NCBI GenBank assembly: GCA_029101305.1
Contig: JAQXQS010000124.1
Coordinates: 1-49,834, forward strand
Direction: 5' to 3'
From: Clostridia bacterium
Lineage (GTDB): Bacteria > Bacillota > Clostridia > Lachnospirales > Lachnospiraceae
DNA: 49,834 nt
The translations under genes were made by a program, and so were the position numbers. The notes beneath the pieces were generated by a model. That model was not told the DNA's origin, did no database searches, and saw only the letters and a program-made list of their open reading frames with translations. The stretch's first letter is position 1; each line of letters begins with the position of its first letter. Shown piece after piece: positions 1 through 7,650 of the stretch.

Positions 1-1
1 A

Positions 2-217
2 AGTAGAAAGTGGTTTAGACTTATTGCAAAACCTGCTGTTAATCAAGCAAGTATATCTACAATAGAGGTTTGTGCTTTTGAATTTTTGCTGCCGAAATTA
101 GAAGAACAAAAGAAAATTGCAAACTTTTTAAATACCCTCGATCACCTCATCACTCTTCACCAGCGGAAGTGCAATTATTCTTTTTACATGCGAAAAACAC
201 CATTTTCAAACAATTAA
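2..217 (+). CDS. hsdS: Type I restriction-modification specificity subunit HsdS, C-terminal fragment
   Basis: The reading frame is open from the window edge and stops with TAA at 215-217, so only about 71 C-terminal residues are visible. The stretch PKLEEQKKIANFLNTLD followed by HLITLHQRK is the classic end of the second conserved helix in HsdS proteins, which select the DNA target for the methylase-restriction complex. After HQRK the tail (CNYSFYMRKTPFSNN) does not resemble the usual leucine- and lysine-rich ending I know; it may be a local variant or the result of a past rearrangement. The hsdR start codon lies 20 bases downstream, so the two are probably co-transcribed. Confidence 0.85.
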   Translation, partial: SRKWFRLIAKPAVNQASISTIEVCAFEFLLPKLEEQKKIANFLNTLDHLITLHQRKCNYSFYMRKTPFSNN

Positions 218-237
218 TCACAAAGGAGAACATAACT

Positions 238-3207
238 ATGCCAGAATTAGAGTCAATGATAGAGAAAAAGTTAATTGATCAATTGGTTTATGGGGAATCT
301 CAGTGGGTTTACCGGGATGATTTGAAAACGGAGTCTGATTTATGGGCAAATTTCAGATATATTCTGGAACAGAATAATAAGGACAGGCTAAATGGGAAAG
401 GGCTGTCTGATTCTGAGTTTGAGCAGGTAAAGAACCAGTTGCAATTTCCCTCATTTTATAAGGCTGGTGAGTGGCTGGTTGGTGAAAATGGGAAAGTTCA
501 GGTTCATGTACAGCGGGATACGGAAAAACTGCATCTTGTAGTGATGAATCACGAACATATAGCTGGTGGAAGTAGTGTGTATGAGGTAATTAATCAGTAT
601 AATGCTTTAAAAACGGATGAGGACAGCAGGGCTGCGGAGAGAGACCGGCGGTTTGATGTTACCTTGATGATTAATGGTCTGCCAATGATACATATAGAAT
701 TAAAAAATAAGCATCATTCCTATATGGAAGGCTTTCGACAGATAAAAAAATATATTGCAGAAGGAAAATTTACTGGTATTTTTTCGGCGGTGCAGATGTT
801 TGTTGTTAGTAATGGTGCAGACACCAAGTATTTTGCAGCTGCTGGGGAAAATGAACTGAAGGCAGAATTTATGAGCGGCTGGGTAGATAAGGAGAATAAT
901 CCGGTGTCTGATTATCTGGCTTTTGCAAAGAGCGTTCTTCGAATTCCAGAAGCACATGAAATGATTGCCAGATATACAGTTCTGGATGAGGTTGCAAAGC
1001 AGCTGATTCTCCTTCGCCCATATCAGATTCATGCGATTGAATCTATACGGGATGCCTCAAAAAAAGGAAAGTCTGGGTTCGTATGGCATACAACCGGATC
1101 TGGGAAAACGTTGACATCCTATAAGGCAACCAGAAATTTATTGATGGATATCCCTGCAATTGATAAAGCTATATTTCTGATAGACCGGAAGGATCTGGAT
1201 GCACAGACAACTATGGCATTTCAGGCATATGCAAATAATGATCTGATAGATGTGGATGAAACAAATAATGTGGGGGATCTGAAGAAAAAGCTGAAATCAG
1301 GTGACCGCCAGGTTATTGTGACTACAATCCAGAAAATGCAGATTCTGATAGGAAAAAGGCTTCAGGAAGATACTCCGGAGTATACAAAGATTAAAAATTT
1401 GAAAATTGCATTTGTTGTAGATGAATGTCATAGAGCCGTTACGCCGAAAATGAAAAGAGAACTGGAACGCTTTTTCAGACGGTCTTTGTGGTATGGATTT
1501 ACTGGAACGCCAAGATTTTCAGAAAATCCTTATCCACAGATGGGAGATTTGCCTCGAACAACAAAAGATTTATATGGAGAATGTCTTCACCGTTATACTA
1601 TACAGAATGCAATTCATGATAAATCTGTATTAGGATTCCAGGTAGAGCATAATGGACCAAAGCATATTGCAGATGAAACTGACAGCAAAGCATATGAAAA
1701 TGAAACTCATATGTTGAAAGTTTTGGATATTATTTTGAACAAATCCTATCACAAACTTGGCTTTCAGAATGGAAAAGGACAGACATATGAGGGCATGCTT
1801 ACAACAAGTTCGATTCCTATTGCCCAGAAATATTATGAGCTGCTGACCAGAGTAAAAAATGGGGAAACTTCTCTTGTAATTGATGAAAAAATGAAACAGG
1901 TGCTTCCAGATTTTCCCAAATTTGCCATTACCTATTCGGTAACAGAAAATGAGGATGGCTCCTGCGTAAACCAGGAAAAAATGCAGAAATCTCTGGATGA
2001 TTATAATGGTATGTTTGGTACGAAATACGATGTTTCGCAGATACAGGGATATAATGCAAATTTAAATAAAAGGCTTGCCAGAAAAGCGCCAAAGTATAAG
2101 AGAAGAAGCGAACAGCTAGATCTGGTGATTGTAGTAGACAGATTGTTGACAGGTTTTGATGCGCCATGTATGTCTACCATATTCATCGATAGACAGCCCA
2201 TGGGACCACACGATCTGATTCAAGCATTTTCCAGGACTAACCGTATTTTGGATAAAAATAAAACATATGGACAGATTGTGACTTTCCAGGCTCCAAAGCT
2301 GTTTAAATCAAGTGTAGATAATGCAATAAAATTATATTCAGCGGGAAGTACGGGAATAGCAATAATGGCAGAGTGGGAAGAAGTGGAACCTGCATTCCGA
2401 AAAGCTCTTTTGGCACTTAGGGTTTGTGCAAAAACTCCTTCCGAAATTCCAAATATGTCTTTAAAAGAAAAGAAAATATTTGCCAAATTGTTTCAGTCCT
2501 TTGATAGTCTGTTTGCAGAGTTAAAGTCCTTTACCAAATACGATGATACGATGTTGGAGCAATATGGCATAACGGAAGCAGAATATGAGGATTATGTGGG
2601 ACATTATAAAAATGTAATGGAAGAAATTCGTCCTGATCCAGGTACGGACGACAAAGTTGATCCGGTTCCAGATCCAGACTATGAATTAATGGCGTATAGC
2701 CATACCCAAATTGATTATGAATATATCATCAATTTGATTCAAAATATTGTCACTCCGTCTGAGGGAGAAGAAGCAGTTACTCCAGAGGAACGGCAGAAGA
2801 AGATTGCAGAAGTAAGGCAGTATGTAGAAGAATTACGTAAGAATAATGAAAAAGTTGCGGATATTATGTCTACGTTAATAGATGAAATTGAGGTGGATGA
2901 GAAAAAGTACAAGGGTCAGTCTATTCTGAATATTGTGGAAAATACGAAACAAGATTGCGTGGAGCGAATCATTACTGATTTTTGCAGAACCTGGCATGCT
3001 TCGAAAGAGGATGTTATGTATGCTGCAGTTCATTATAGAAATGGACAAATTCCCAATGAGAGTGTAATCAAGTCAACCGCAGATTATACTAGTTATTATG
3101 AAACACAGGAAAGACCTTTGCCTAAATATACTTATTATAAGCGGTTGATAGAAGAGTTGAAAAAAACGTTGGAGGAAGAAGTCAAGCCACTGCTAATGAC
3201 AGCATAA
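238..3207 (+). CDS. hsdR: Type I restriction enzyme R subunit (HsdR)
   Basis: This is the motor and nuclease subunit of a type I restriction-modification complex: it translocates DNA using ATP and cuts unmethylated DNA. Of 989 residues, the N-terminal nuclease shows D140 and E154-x-K156 (PD-(D/E)xK type). The SF2 helicase core has Walker A TTGSGKT with K290, a DECH box at 395-398, the YGFTGTP motif and the QAFSRTNR motif VI. The C-terminal third is charged and helical, as expected for docking to the methylase core. The ATG at 238 is chosen because AAAGGAG lies just upstream and MPELESMIEKK is a typical HsdR start; an upstream in-frame ATG at 169 lies inside hsdS. Length is normal for the family. 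hsdM is presumably upstream of the window. Confidence 0.95.
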   Translation: MPELESMIEKKLIDQLVYGESQWVYRDDLKTESDLWANFRYILEQNNKDRLNGKGLSDSEFEQVKNQLQFPSFYKAGEWLVGENGKVQVHVQRDTEKLHLVVMNHEHIAGGSSVYEVINQYNALKTDEDSRAAERDRRFDVTLMINGLPMIHIELKNKHHSYMEGFRQIKKYIAEGKFTGIFSAVQMFVVSNGADTKYFAAAGENELKAEFMSGWVDKENNPVSDYLAFAKSVLRIPEAHEMIARYTVLDEVAKQLILLRPYQIHAIESIRDASKKGKSGFVWHTTGSGKTLTSYKATRNLLMDIPAIDKAIFLIDRKDLDAQTTMAFQAYANNDLIDVDETNNVGDLKKKLKSGDRQVIVTTIQKMQILIGKRLQEDTPEYTKIKNLKIAFVVDECHRAVTPKMKRELERFFRRSLWYGFTGTPRFSENPYPQMGDLPRTTKDLYGECLHRYTIQNAIHDKSVLGFQVEHNGPKHIADETDSKAYENETHMLKVLDIILNKSYHKLGFQNGKGQTYEGMLTTSSIPIAQKYYELLTRVKNGETSLVIDEKMKQVLPDFPKFAITYSVTENEDGSCVNQEKMQKSLDDYNGMFGTKYDVSQIQGYNANLNKRLARKAPKYKRRSEQLDLVIVVDRLLTGFDAPCMSTIFIDRQPMGPHDLIQAFSRTNRILDKNKTYGQIVTFQAPKLFKSSVDNAIKLYSAGSTGIAIMAEWEEVEPAFRKALLALRVCAKTPSEIPNMSLKEKKIFAKLFQSFDSLFAELKSFTKYDDTMLEQYGITEAEYEDYVGHYKNVMEEIRPDPGTDDKVDPVPDPDYELMAYSHTQIDYEYIINLIQNIVTPSEGEEAVTPEERQKKIAEVRQYVEELRKNNEKVADIMSTLIDEIEVDEKKYKGQSILNIVENTKQDCVERIITDFCRTWHASKEDVMYAAVHYRNGQIPNESVIKSTADYTSYYETQERPLPKYTYYKRLIEELKKTLEEEVKPLLMTA

Positions 3208-3235
3208 AGATTTACGACTATTTTTATTGTTTATG

Positions 3236-3246
3236 TCAGCGTAAGT
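3236..3246 (+). repeat. Left copy of inverted repeat flanking the recombinase gene
   Basis: TCAGCGTAAGT sits between hsdR and the recombinase gene. Its exact reverse complement, ACTTACGCTGA, occurs at 4235-4245 just after the recombinase stop. The pair could be recognition arms or a recombination site for the enzyme; this is inference from position only. Confidence 0.55.
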
Positions 3247-3270
3247 GATTTGGGAAAATGGAGGAAACTT

Positions 3271-4197
3271 ATGCAAAATGATATGAGCAATTCAGCGCTA
3301 TTTTGTGATTATTATGCACAGTGGGTAGAAATATACAAACGTGGGGCAATTCGGGAAGCAACAATGGCGAAGTACCTGATGACACAAAAATGGGTGGAAA
3401 AACTGGTACCTGCATTGAGAGTTTCGGAACTAACAAGAACGGCATATCAGAAGCTGTTGAATGATTACGCGAAAGAACATGAAAGACAGACAACTTTAGA
3501 TTTCCATCATCAGCTAAAAGGTGCAATTTTGGACGCAGTAGATGAGGGCTTGATTGAAAGGGATCCAACCAGAAAGGCAATTATCAAGGGAAAAACACCA
3601 CGTGCTAAAAAAATCAAATATCTGAATCAGTTTGAACTTCACACTTTAATTGCTGATTTAGATATAAAGGAAAAGGCAAACTGGGATTGGTTTATTCTTT
3701 TAGTTGCAAAGACCGGAATGCGTTTTTCGGAAGCTCTTGCTATTACACCGTCAGATTTTGACTTTTCCAGACAAACCTTGTCAATTAGTAAAACATGGGA
3801 TTACAAAGGAGAAGGAGGATTTCTGCCAACGAAAAACAAATCTTCTGTACGAAAAATTCAAATAGACTGGCAGATCGTTGTTAAATTTTCCGAGCTGACG
3901 AAGGGGCTTCCAGAAGATAAACCTATTTTTGTGGGAGATGCTAAGATTTATAACTCCACAGTAAATGACGTACTTACAAGACATTGTAAAAAATGTGGTA
4001 TTTCAGTAATCTCGATTCACGGCTTGCGGCATACACATGCGTCATTATTGTTGTTTGCTGGTGTATCAATTGCAAGCGTAGCGCGCAGATTAGGGCATGC
4101 GAGTATGACGACGACACAGAAGACATATCTTCATATTATTCAGGAACTTGAAAATAAGGATGTGGATCTGGTAATGAGAACTTTGTCTGGTTTATAG
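3271..4197 (+). CDS. Tyrosine recombinase / phage-type integrase linked to the type I RM locus
   Basis: 308-residue site-specific recombinase. The N-terminal SAM-like core-binding domain covers about residues 10-95 and the catalytic domain about 115-300. Catalytic residues are visible: R151 in TGMRFSEA, H250-x-x-R253 in HGLRHTHAS, H276 in LGHAS and nucleophile Y286 in KTYLHI. ATG 3271 is preferred because GAGG lies 7-8 bases upstream; a TTG start at 3250 would add seven residues. It follows hsdR by 63 bases. In many gut Firmicutes a recombinase at this place inverts hsdS halves to switch methylation specificity, so that is the most likely job. It could alternatively be the integrase of a lost mobile element, but no other mobile genes are beside it. 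Confidence 0.88.
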   Translation: MQNDMSNSALFCDYYAQWVEIYKRGAIREATMAKYLMTQKWVEKLVPALRVSELTRTAYQKLLNDYAKEHERQTTLDFHHQLKGAILDAVDEGLIERDPTRKAIIKGKTPRAKKIKYLNQFELHTLIADLDIKEKANWDWFILLVAKTGMRFSEALAITPSDFDFSRQTLSISKTWDYKGEGGFLPTKNKSSVRKIQIDWQIVVKFSELTKGLPEDKPIFVGDAKIYNSTVNDVLTRHCKKCGISVISIHGLRHTHASLLLFAGVSIASVARRLGHASMTTTQKTYLHIIQELENKDVDLVMRTLSGL

Positions 4198-4234
4198 AGT
4201 CTGTAGAAGCATAATGTAAATTTATAACAAAAAT

Positions 4235-4245
4235 ACTTACGCTGA
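4235..4245 (-). repeat. Right copy of inverted repeat flanking the recombinase gene
   Basis: ACTTACGCTGA is the exact reverse complement of 3236-3246. It lies 38 bases after the recombinase stop codon in an AT-rich stretch. Confidence 0.55.
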
Positions 4246-4300
4246 TTATAAAAAAACAATTGCAATCCTAACCAATATTATATACAATAGTCTGAGCGCT

Positions 4301-4466
4301 CTAGAGCGTGTTTGAAAAATCATTCCTGCAATCTGCACGTCCCACTTTGCGGTATATTTTGCCCTCTTTCAGTCGGCGTAGCCCGCTACGCCTCATTCAA
4401 TCGGACAAAATCTCCCACAAATTGTGACGCACATCTTGCAGAAAGCCTTTTTCAAACACGCTCTAG
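4301..4466. repeat. 166-bp palindromic (MITE-like) intergenic element
   Basis: Perfect 19-bp terminal inverted repeats: CTAGAGCGTGTTTGAAAAA at 4301-4319 and its complement at 4448-4466. The interior also folds: CTGCAA near the left end pairs with TTGCAG near the right, ATTTTG with CAAAAT, and GGCGTAG with CTACGCC around a short loop near 4380. The whole unit could form one long cruciform or RNA hairpin. It encodes nothing convincing. Copies of the terminal sequence recur at 7617-7635, 18556-18573 and 25120-25135, so it belongs to a dispersed family. Confidence 0.85.
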
Positions 4467-4525
4467 CGTGTGTAAAAAAGACATTAAGCCGCACCCTGCG
4501 GGGCAGACGGCGAGCAATTGAATAT

Positions 4526-4594
4526 AAGGGCAAAGCAGCCGAAAGGCTGTGACGCAAAACTATAGGGCCTGTAAAATGGCAGCCAGCTGCAGAA
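4526..4594 (+). ncRNA. Cyclic-di-GMP-I (GEMM) riboswitch
   Basis: The sequence carries the GEMM-I landmarks in order: GGGCAAAG, a first hairpin GCAGCC-GAAA-GGCTGT capped by a GNRA tetraloop, then GACGCAAA, CTATAGGGCCT, and ATGGCAGCCAGCTGC of the second helix. GEMM-I aptamers bind cyclic di-GMP and control genes in cis. A strong intrinsic terminator starts about 20 bases later, giving a transcriptional-control layout. The first downstream gene is the split hybrid kinase at 4767. A c-di-GMP-metabolising protein is encoded at 7651-10515. The match is by eye against the known consensus. Confidence 0.85.
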
Positions 4595-4612
4595 TGAACG
4601 AAATAGGGATAA

Positions 4613-4650
4613 GTGCGTACTATGGTGAATACTGCAGTACGCGCTTTTTA
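4613..4650 (+). terminator. Intrinsic terminator downstream of the riboswitch (expression platform)
   Basis: Stem GTGCGTACT (4613-4621) pairs with AGTACGCGC (4636-4644, one G-U pair) and is followed by TTTTTATAT. It is placed where the regulatory terminator of a GEMM riboswitch would be. Confidence 0.8.
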
Positions 4651-4686
4651 TATAATAGGAAATTTCATTGGAATGCTCTGTTACAT

Positions 4687-4717
4687 AAAAAGCCCTGCCG
4701 GGCAGGATTCCTTTTTA
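4687..4717 (+). terminator. Second short terminator hairpin
   Basis: AAAAAG, then CCTGC-CGG-GCAGG at 4694-4706, then CTTTTT. The stem is short but GC-rich, with A-tract and T-tract on the two sides. It stands between the riboswitch and the kinase gene and could act as a second block to read-through. Confidence 0.55.
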
Positions 4718-4766
4718 TAGATTATCCATAAATATGTTGTAATAGAAAGTACGGTGCAAATTTAGA

Positions 4767-5483
4767 ATGAATAACCAGCTATACAAAGAGGAACTTCTGT
4801 ATTCAGTGGTGGAGCCCCAGCTATGTGAGGAGACATACGGGGCAATCCAGACGGCAATCCAGAACAATCATGCGGTAGGATTTATCGCAGGATATTATGA
4901 TGAACAGATGACAATTGCATATATAAGCCAGTATTTCCTGCACAACCTGGGATACAGCTATGAGGAATTCATGCAGGTAACCTCTGGTTCGTTGAAAAAT
5001 GTGGTTTACGGGGAAAATAGCTCCTTCGTAGAGTGCGGCCGATTCCAGAAAATCCAGGGGCATGGGGAAATGCAGATTATGTCCCGGGATGGAATACCGC
5101 TGGATATAACCTGTTATAAGACGGACACGGTAGATGCAAAGGGAGTTCCCATGTGGGTGCTTTCCGCACATATGGATCACATGCAGGAGAACCTGAAGCT
5201 GGTGAACCAGGTAATCCGTTCCGGATTCTGGTCAGTGGAGTGTGATGGAGATGGGAAATATAAGTCCGTTTTTTTCAGCCATGAATTTCGTGCCATGCTG
5301 GGATACCATGACACATTGGATTTTCCAAACCAGCTGGATATTTGGGAAGCTTCCATTCATCCAGATGATCGGGCTGGGGTAGAGGAAGCATTTTTCGGTG
5401 CTATCGCGGATAAGACCAATCAGAGAAAATATGATGTAAAATACCGCATGCGCCTGGCTGACGGCAGCTATGAATGGTTTTAG
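4767..5483 (+). CDS. N-terminal PAS half of a hybrid histidine kinase (cut by in-frame TAG)
   Basis: 238 residues holding two PAS-type sensor modules: about 35-130 (IAGYYDEQMTIAYISQYF, LGYSYEEFM) and about 145-238 (GFWSVECDGDGKYKSVFFSHEFRAMLGY, WEASIHPDDRAGVEEAF). The frame ends at TAG 5481-5483 in the middle of the conserved PAS phrase DGSYEWF/DSAEITRRPDG, yet the same frame continues without another stop into the kinase half at 5529. The full gene would be 4767-7619, about 950 codons. No membrane segment or signal peptide is seen, so it is probably cytoplasmic. The start has only a weak ribosome site. It is the first gene after the c-di-GMP riboswitch. It may be a pseudogene half or a stand-alone PAS protein. 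Confidence 0.75.
   Translation: MNNQLYKEELLYSVVEPQLCEETYGAIQTAIQNNHAVGFIAGYYDEQMTIAYISQYFLHNLGYSYEEFMQVTSGSLKNVVYGENSSFVECGRFQKIQGHGEMQIMSRDGIPLDITCYKTDTVDAKGVPMWVLSAHMDHMQENLKLVNQVIRSGFWSVECDGDGKYKSVFFSHEFRAMLGYHDTLDFPNQLDIWEASIHPDDRAGVEEAFFGAIADKTNQRKYDVKYRMRLADGSYEWF
5481..5483 (+). other. In-frame amber codon interrupting the hybrid kinase gene
   Basis: TAG in the sequence TGGTTTTAGGACAGC. Homology of the PAS domain continues in the same frame on both sides, so one substitution (for example from CAG or AAG) explains it; no base insertion or deletion is needed. Confidence 0.85.
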
Positions 5484-5528
5484 GACAGCGCCGAGATCAC
5501 CAGACGTCCAGATGGAGCGGCCTACCGT

Positions 5529-7619
5529 ATGGCTGGTATTTTCGTGAATGTAGATAAAGAAGAGAAACTTTTGCGATACACACAGCAGGTGGATGCACAG
5601 CGCCAGGAGCTGAGCGCGAAAAATAAGATTATGGATCTGCTGATTCAGGGAACGGTAAAACTGGTAGACCGTTATGCGGCATGTGATTTTGAAGAAGATA
5701 TTTATCATTTTTACAGTCAGAGTCTGGAAGATTCTGTTTATGCACCAACTGGGGCATATCACGATTTTGTGATAGTAATGGCGTCAAGATTTAAGACCGT
5801 TTCCACAGATCTTACGCTGGAACAGGCCTTTTCCCCGGAAAATATACGGGAGAACCTGAAAAAAACAGATGATATTTACCGTTTTGAATATTGCTCCAAA
5901 GATGAAAAACAGTTTAAATCCGTTGCAATCACGCCTTTGTCCTGGTCTGAAAAGGAAAAGGGAAAAGTACGTGCTGTGTTGCTTATGTCACAGGATATCA
6001 CGGAAGAAAAAATGGTGGAGATCCAGTCCAGGAAGGCACTTCGCGAGGCTTACGAGGCAGCAGAGCGGGCCAGCAAGGCCAAAACGGAATTTTTGTCCAA
6101 TATGTCCCATGATATCCGTACGCCTATGAATGCCATTGTGGGAATGACAGCGATCGCAGGAGCGAATATTGAGAATCAGGATCGTGTGGTAGATTGTCTG
6201 GGAAAAATCACCCAGTCCAGCCGCCATCTTCTCAGCCTAATCAATGAAGTGCTGGATATGTCACGTATTGAAAGTGGAAAGATCGCGCTGGTGGAAGAGG
6301 AGTTCAATCTGTCTGATCTTTGTGATAATCTGGTTTCCCTGACGAAAGCGCAGACAGACCTGCACCATCATGAATTCAATATCCGGATCAACCGGATCGA
6401 GCACGAAGATGTATGCGGTGACAGCATGCGTATCCAGCAGCTGGTCACCAATATTTTGTCAAATGCAGTGAAATATACACCAGATGGCGGACGAATTGAA
6501 TTTACCATCCGGGAGCTCCCCACCAATTCAACCGGTCTTGGCTGCTATGAATTCGTGGTGCAGGACAATGGTATTGGAATGACGGAAGAATTCCAGAAGG
6601 TGATGTTTGAGCCATTTACCCGCGCAGATGATAAAAGAACTTCCAAAATCCAGGGAACCGGTCTTGGTATGGCGATTGCCAGAAATTTTGCCAGGATGAT
6701 GAATGGCGATATTAAGGTGGAAAGTGCTCCTGGTAAAGGAAGTAAATTTACCATCACCATTTTCCTGAAGCAGCAGAATAAAGAAATCAAAGCAATTGAT
6801 GAGCTGATCAATCTGCCAGTGCTTGTGGTAGATGATGACAGGGACTGTTGTGAAAACACAGTGGCACTTTTAAATGAGATCGGTATTGATGGGGAATGGG
6901 TAACTTCCGGTGCGGAGGCAGTGGCACGGACAACAGAGCGATATGAGAGGGATGACAATTATTTTGCCGTTATCATTGACTGGAAAATGCCGGGGATGGA
7001 CGGAATCGAGACAACCAGGCAGATCCGTAAAAAAGTAGGAAATGATGTGACGATCATTATTTTGTCTGCTTATGATTATGCGGAGATTGAGCAGGAGGCC
7101 AGGGAAGCCGGCGTGGACGAGTTTATTGCCAAGCCGTTGTTCCGTTCACGCCTGACAGCAACGCTTAAGAATATTATCCAGGGAAAACCAAGCGCTGCAG
7201 CCAGACATTACCTGGAGGATATTTCCAATTGTGATTATACGGGCAAGAGAGTCCTGCTGGTGGAGGACAACGACCTGAACAGGGAAATTGCCCAGGAAAT
7301 TATCGGAATGACAGGCGCTATTGTTGAGACAGCGGAGAATGGGAAAGATGCTGTTGGAATGATGACAGCAGCTAATGAGGGATACTATGACCTTGTGTTT
7401 ATGGATATTCAGATGCCGGTTATGAATGGGTATGAGGCGACTGCTGCGATCCGTTCTCTTCACAGGCCGGATGGGAAAGAAATCCCTATCGTAGTCATGA
7501 CGGCGAATGCATTTGCAGAAGATATCCTGCTGGCGAAGAATGCGGGAATGAATGAGCATATTGCCAAGCCGCTGGATATGACAAGGCTGCGGGATGTGAT
7601 GAGACGGTGGCTGCAGTAG
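5529..7619 (+). CDS. Hybrid histidine kinase, C-terminal half: HisKA, HATPase and two receiver domains
   Basis: 696 residues from ATG 5529 (GGAG lies 12 bases upstream, so restart after the TAG is possible). The first 160 residues finish the PAS region and a coiled linker. HisKA has H194 in SNMSHDIRTPMNAI. The HATPase domain has NILSNAVKYTPDGG, DNGIGM and GTGLGMA. Two receivers follow: the first with D484 in IIDWKMPGMDG, the second starting VLLVEDNDLNRE with phospho-acceptor D626 in FMDIQMPVMNG and lysine in HIAKPL. The transmitter and both receivers look intact, so this half could still be active if translated. It is convergent with the HD-GYP/GGDEF gene 31 bases away. No output domain is seen; phosphotransfer to another protein is likely. 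Confidence 0.85.
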   Translation: MAGIFVNVDKEEKLLRYTQQVDAQRQELSAKNKIMDLLIQGTVKLVDRYAACDFEEDIYHFYSQSLEDSVYAPTGAYHDFVIVMASRFKTVSTDLTLEQAFSPENIRENLKKTDDIYRFEYCSKDEKQFKSVAITPLSWSEKEKGKVRAVLLMSQDITEEKMVEIQSRKALREAYEAAERASKAKTEFLSNMSHDIRTPMNAIVGMTAIAGANIENQDRVVDCLGKITQSSRHLLSLINEVLDMSRIESGKIALVEEEFNLSDLCDNLVSLTKAQTDLHHHEFNIRINRIEHEDVCGDSMRIQQLVTNILSNAVKYTPDGGRIEFTIRELPTNSTGLGCYEFVVQDNGIGMTEEFQKVMFEPFTRADDKRTSKIQGTGLGMAIARNFARMMNGDIKVESAPGKGSKFTITIFLKQQNKEIKAIDELINLPVLVVDDDRDCCENTVALLNEIGIDGEWVTSGAEAVARTTERYERDDNYFAVIIDWKMPGMDGIETTRQIRKKVGNDVTIIILSAYDYAEIEQEAREAGVDEFIAKPLFRSRLTATLKNIIQGKPSAAARHYLEDISNCDYTGKRVLLVEDNDLNREIAQEIIGMTGAIVETAENGKDAVGMMTAANEGYYDLVFMDIQMPVMNGYEATAAIRSLHRPDGKEIPIVVMTANAFAEDILLAKNAGMNEHIAKPLDMTRLRDVMRRWLQ

Positions 7620-7637
7620 AGTGTGTTTGAAAAATTC
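7617..7637 (+). repeat. Single end of the CTAGAG-type repeat at a gene junction
   Basis: TAGAGTGTGTTTGAAAAATT matches the end of the 4301-4466 palindrome with one change. The kinase stop codon TAG (7617-7619) is part of the match. Confidence 0.6.
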
Positions 7638-7650
7638 TAAATAGTATTGT

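Noticed and set aside
3271-4197. Integrase of an integrated prophage or conjugative element
   Set aside because: No excisionase, relaxase, phage or tRNA attachment site is near; the tight link to hsdS-hsdR fits an RM-associated recombinase better.
4312-4521. Open frame of 69 codons across the 166-bp palindrome
   Set aside because: It lies almost wholly in the self-complementary repeat, has no ribosome site, and its codons follow the palindrome and not a protein pattern.
4549-4731. Open frame of 60 codons over the riboswitch
   Set aside because: It overlaps the aptamer and both terminator hairpins; the RNA structure explains the sequence better.
5481-5483. Programmed read-through or pyrrolysine at the TAG
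   Set aside because: No stem-loop or PYLIS-like element is evident after the codon, no pyl genes are in view, and neighbouring genes use TAG as a normal stop.
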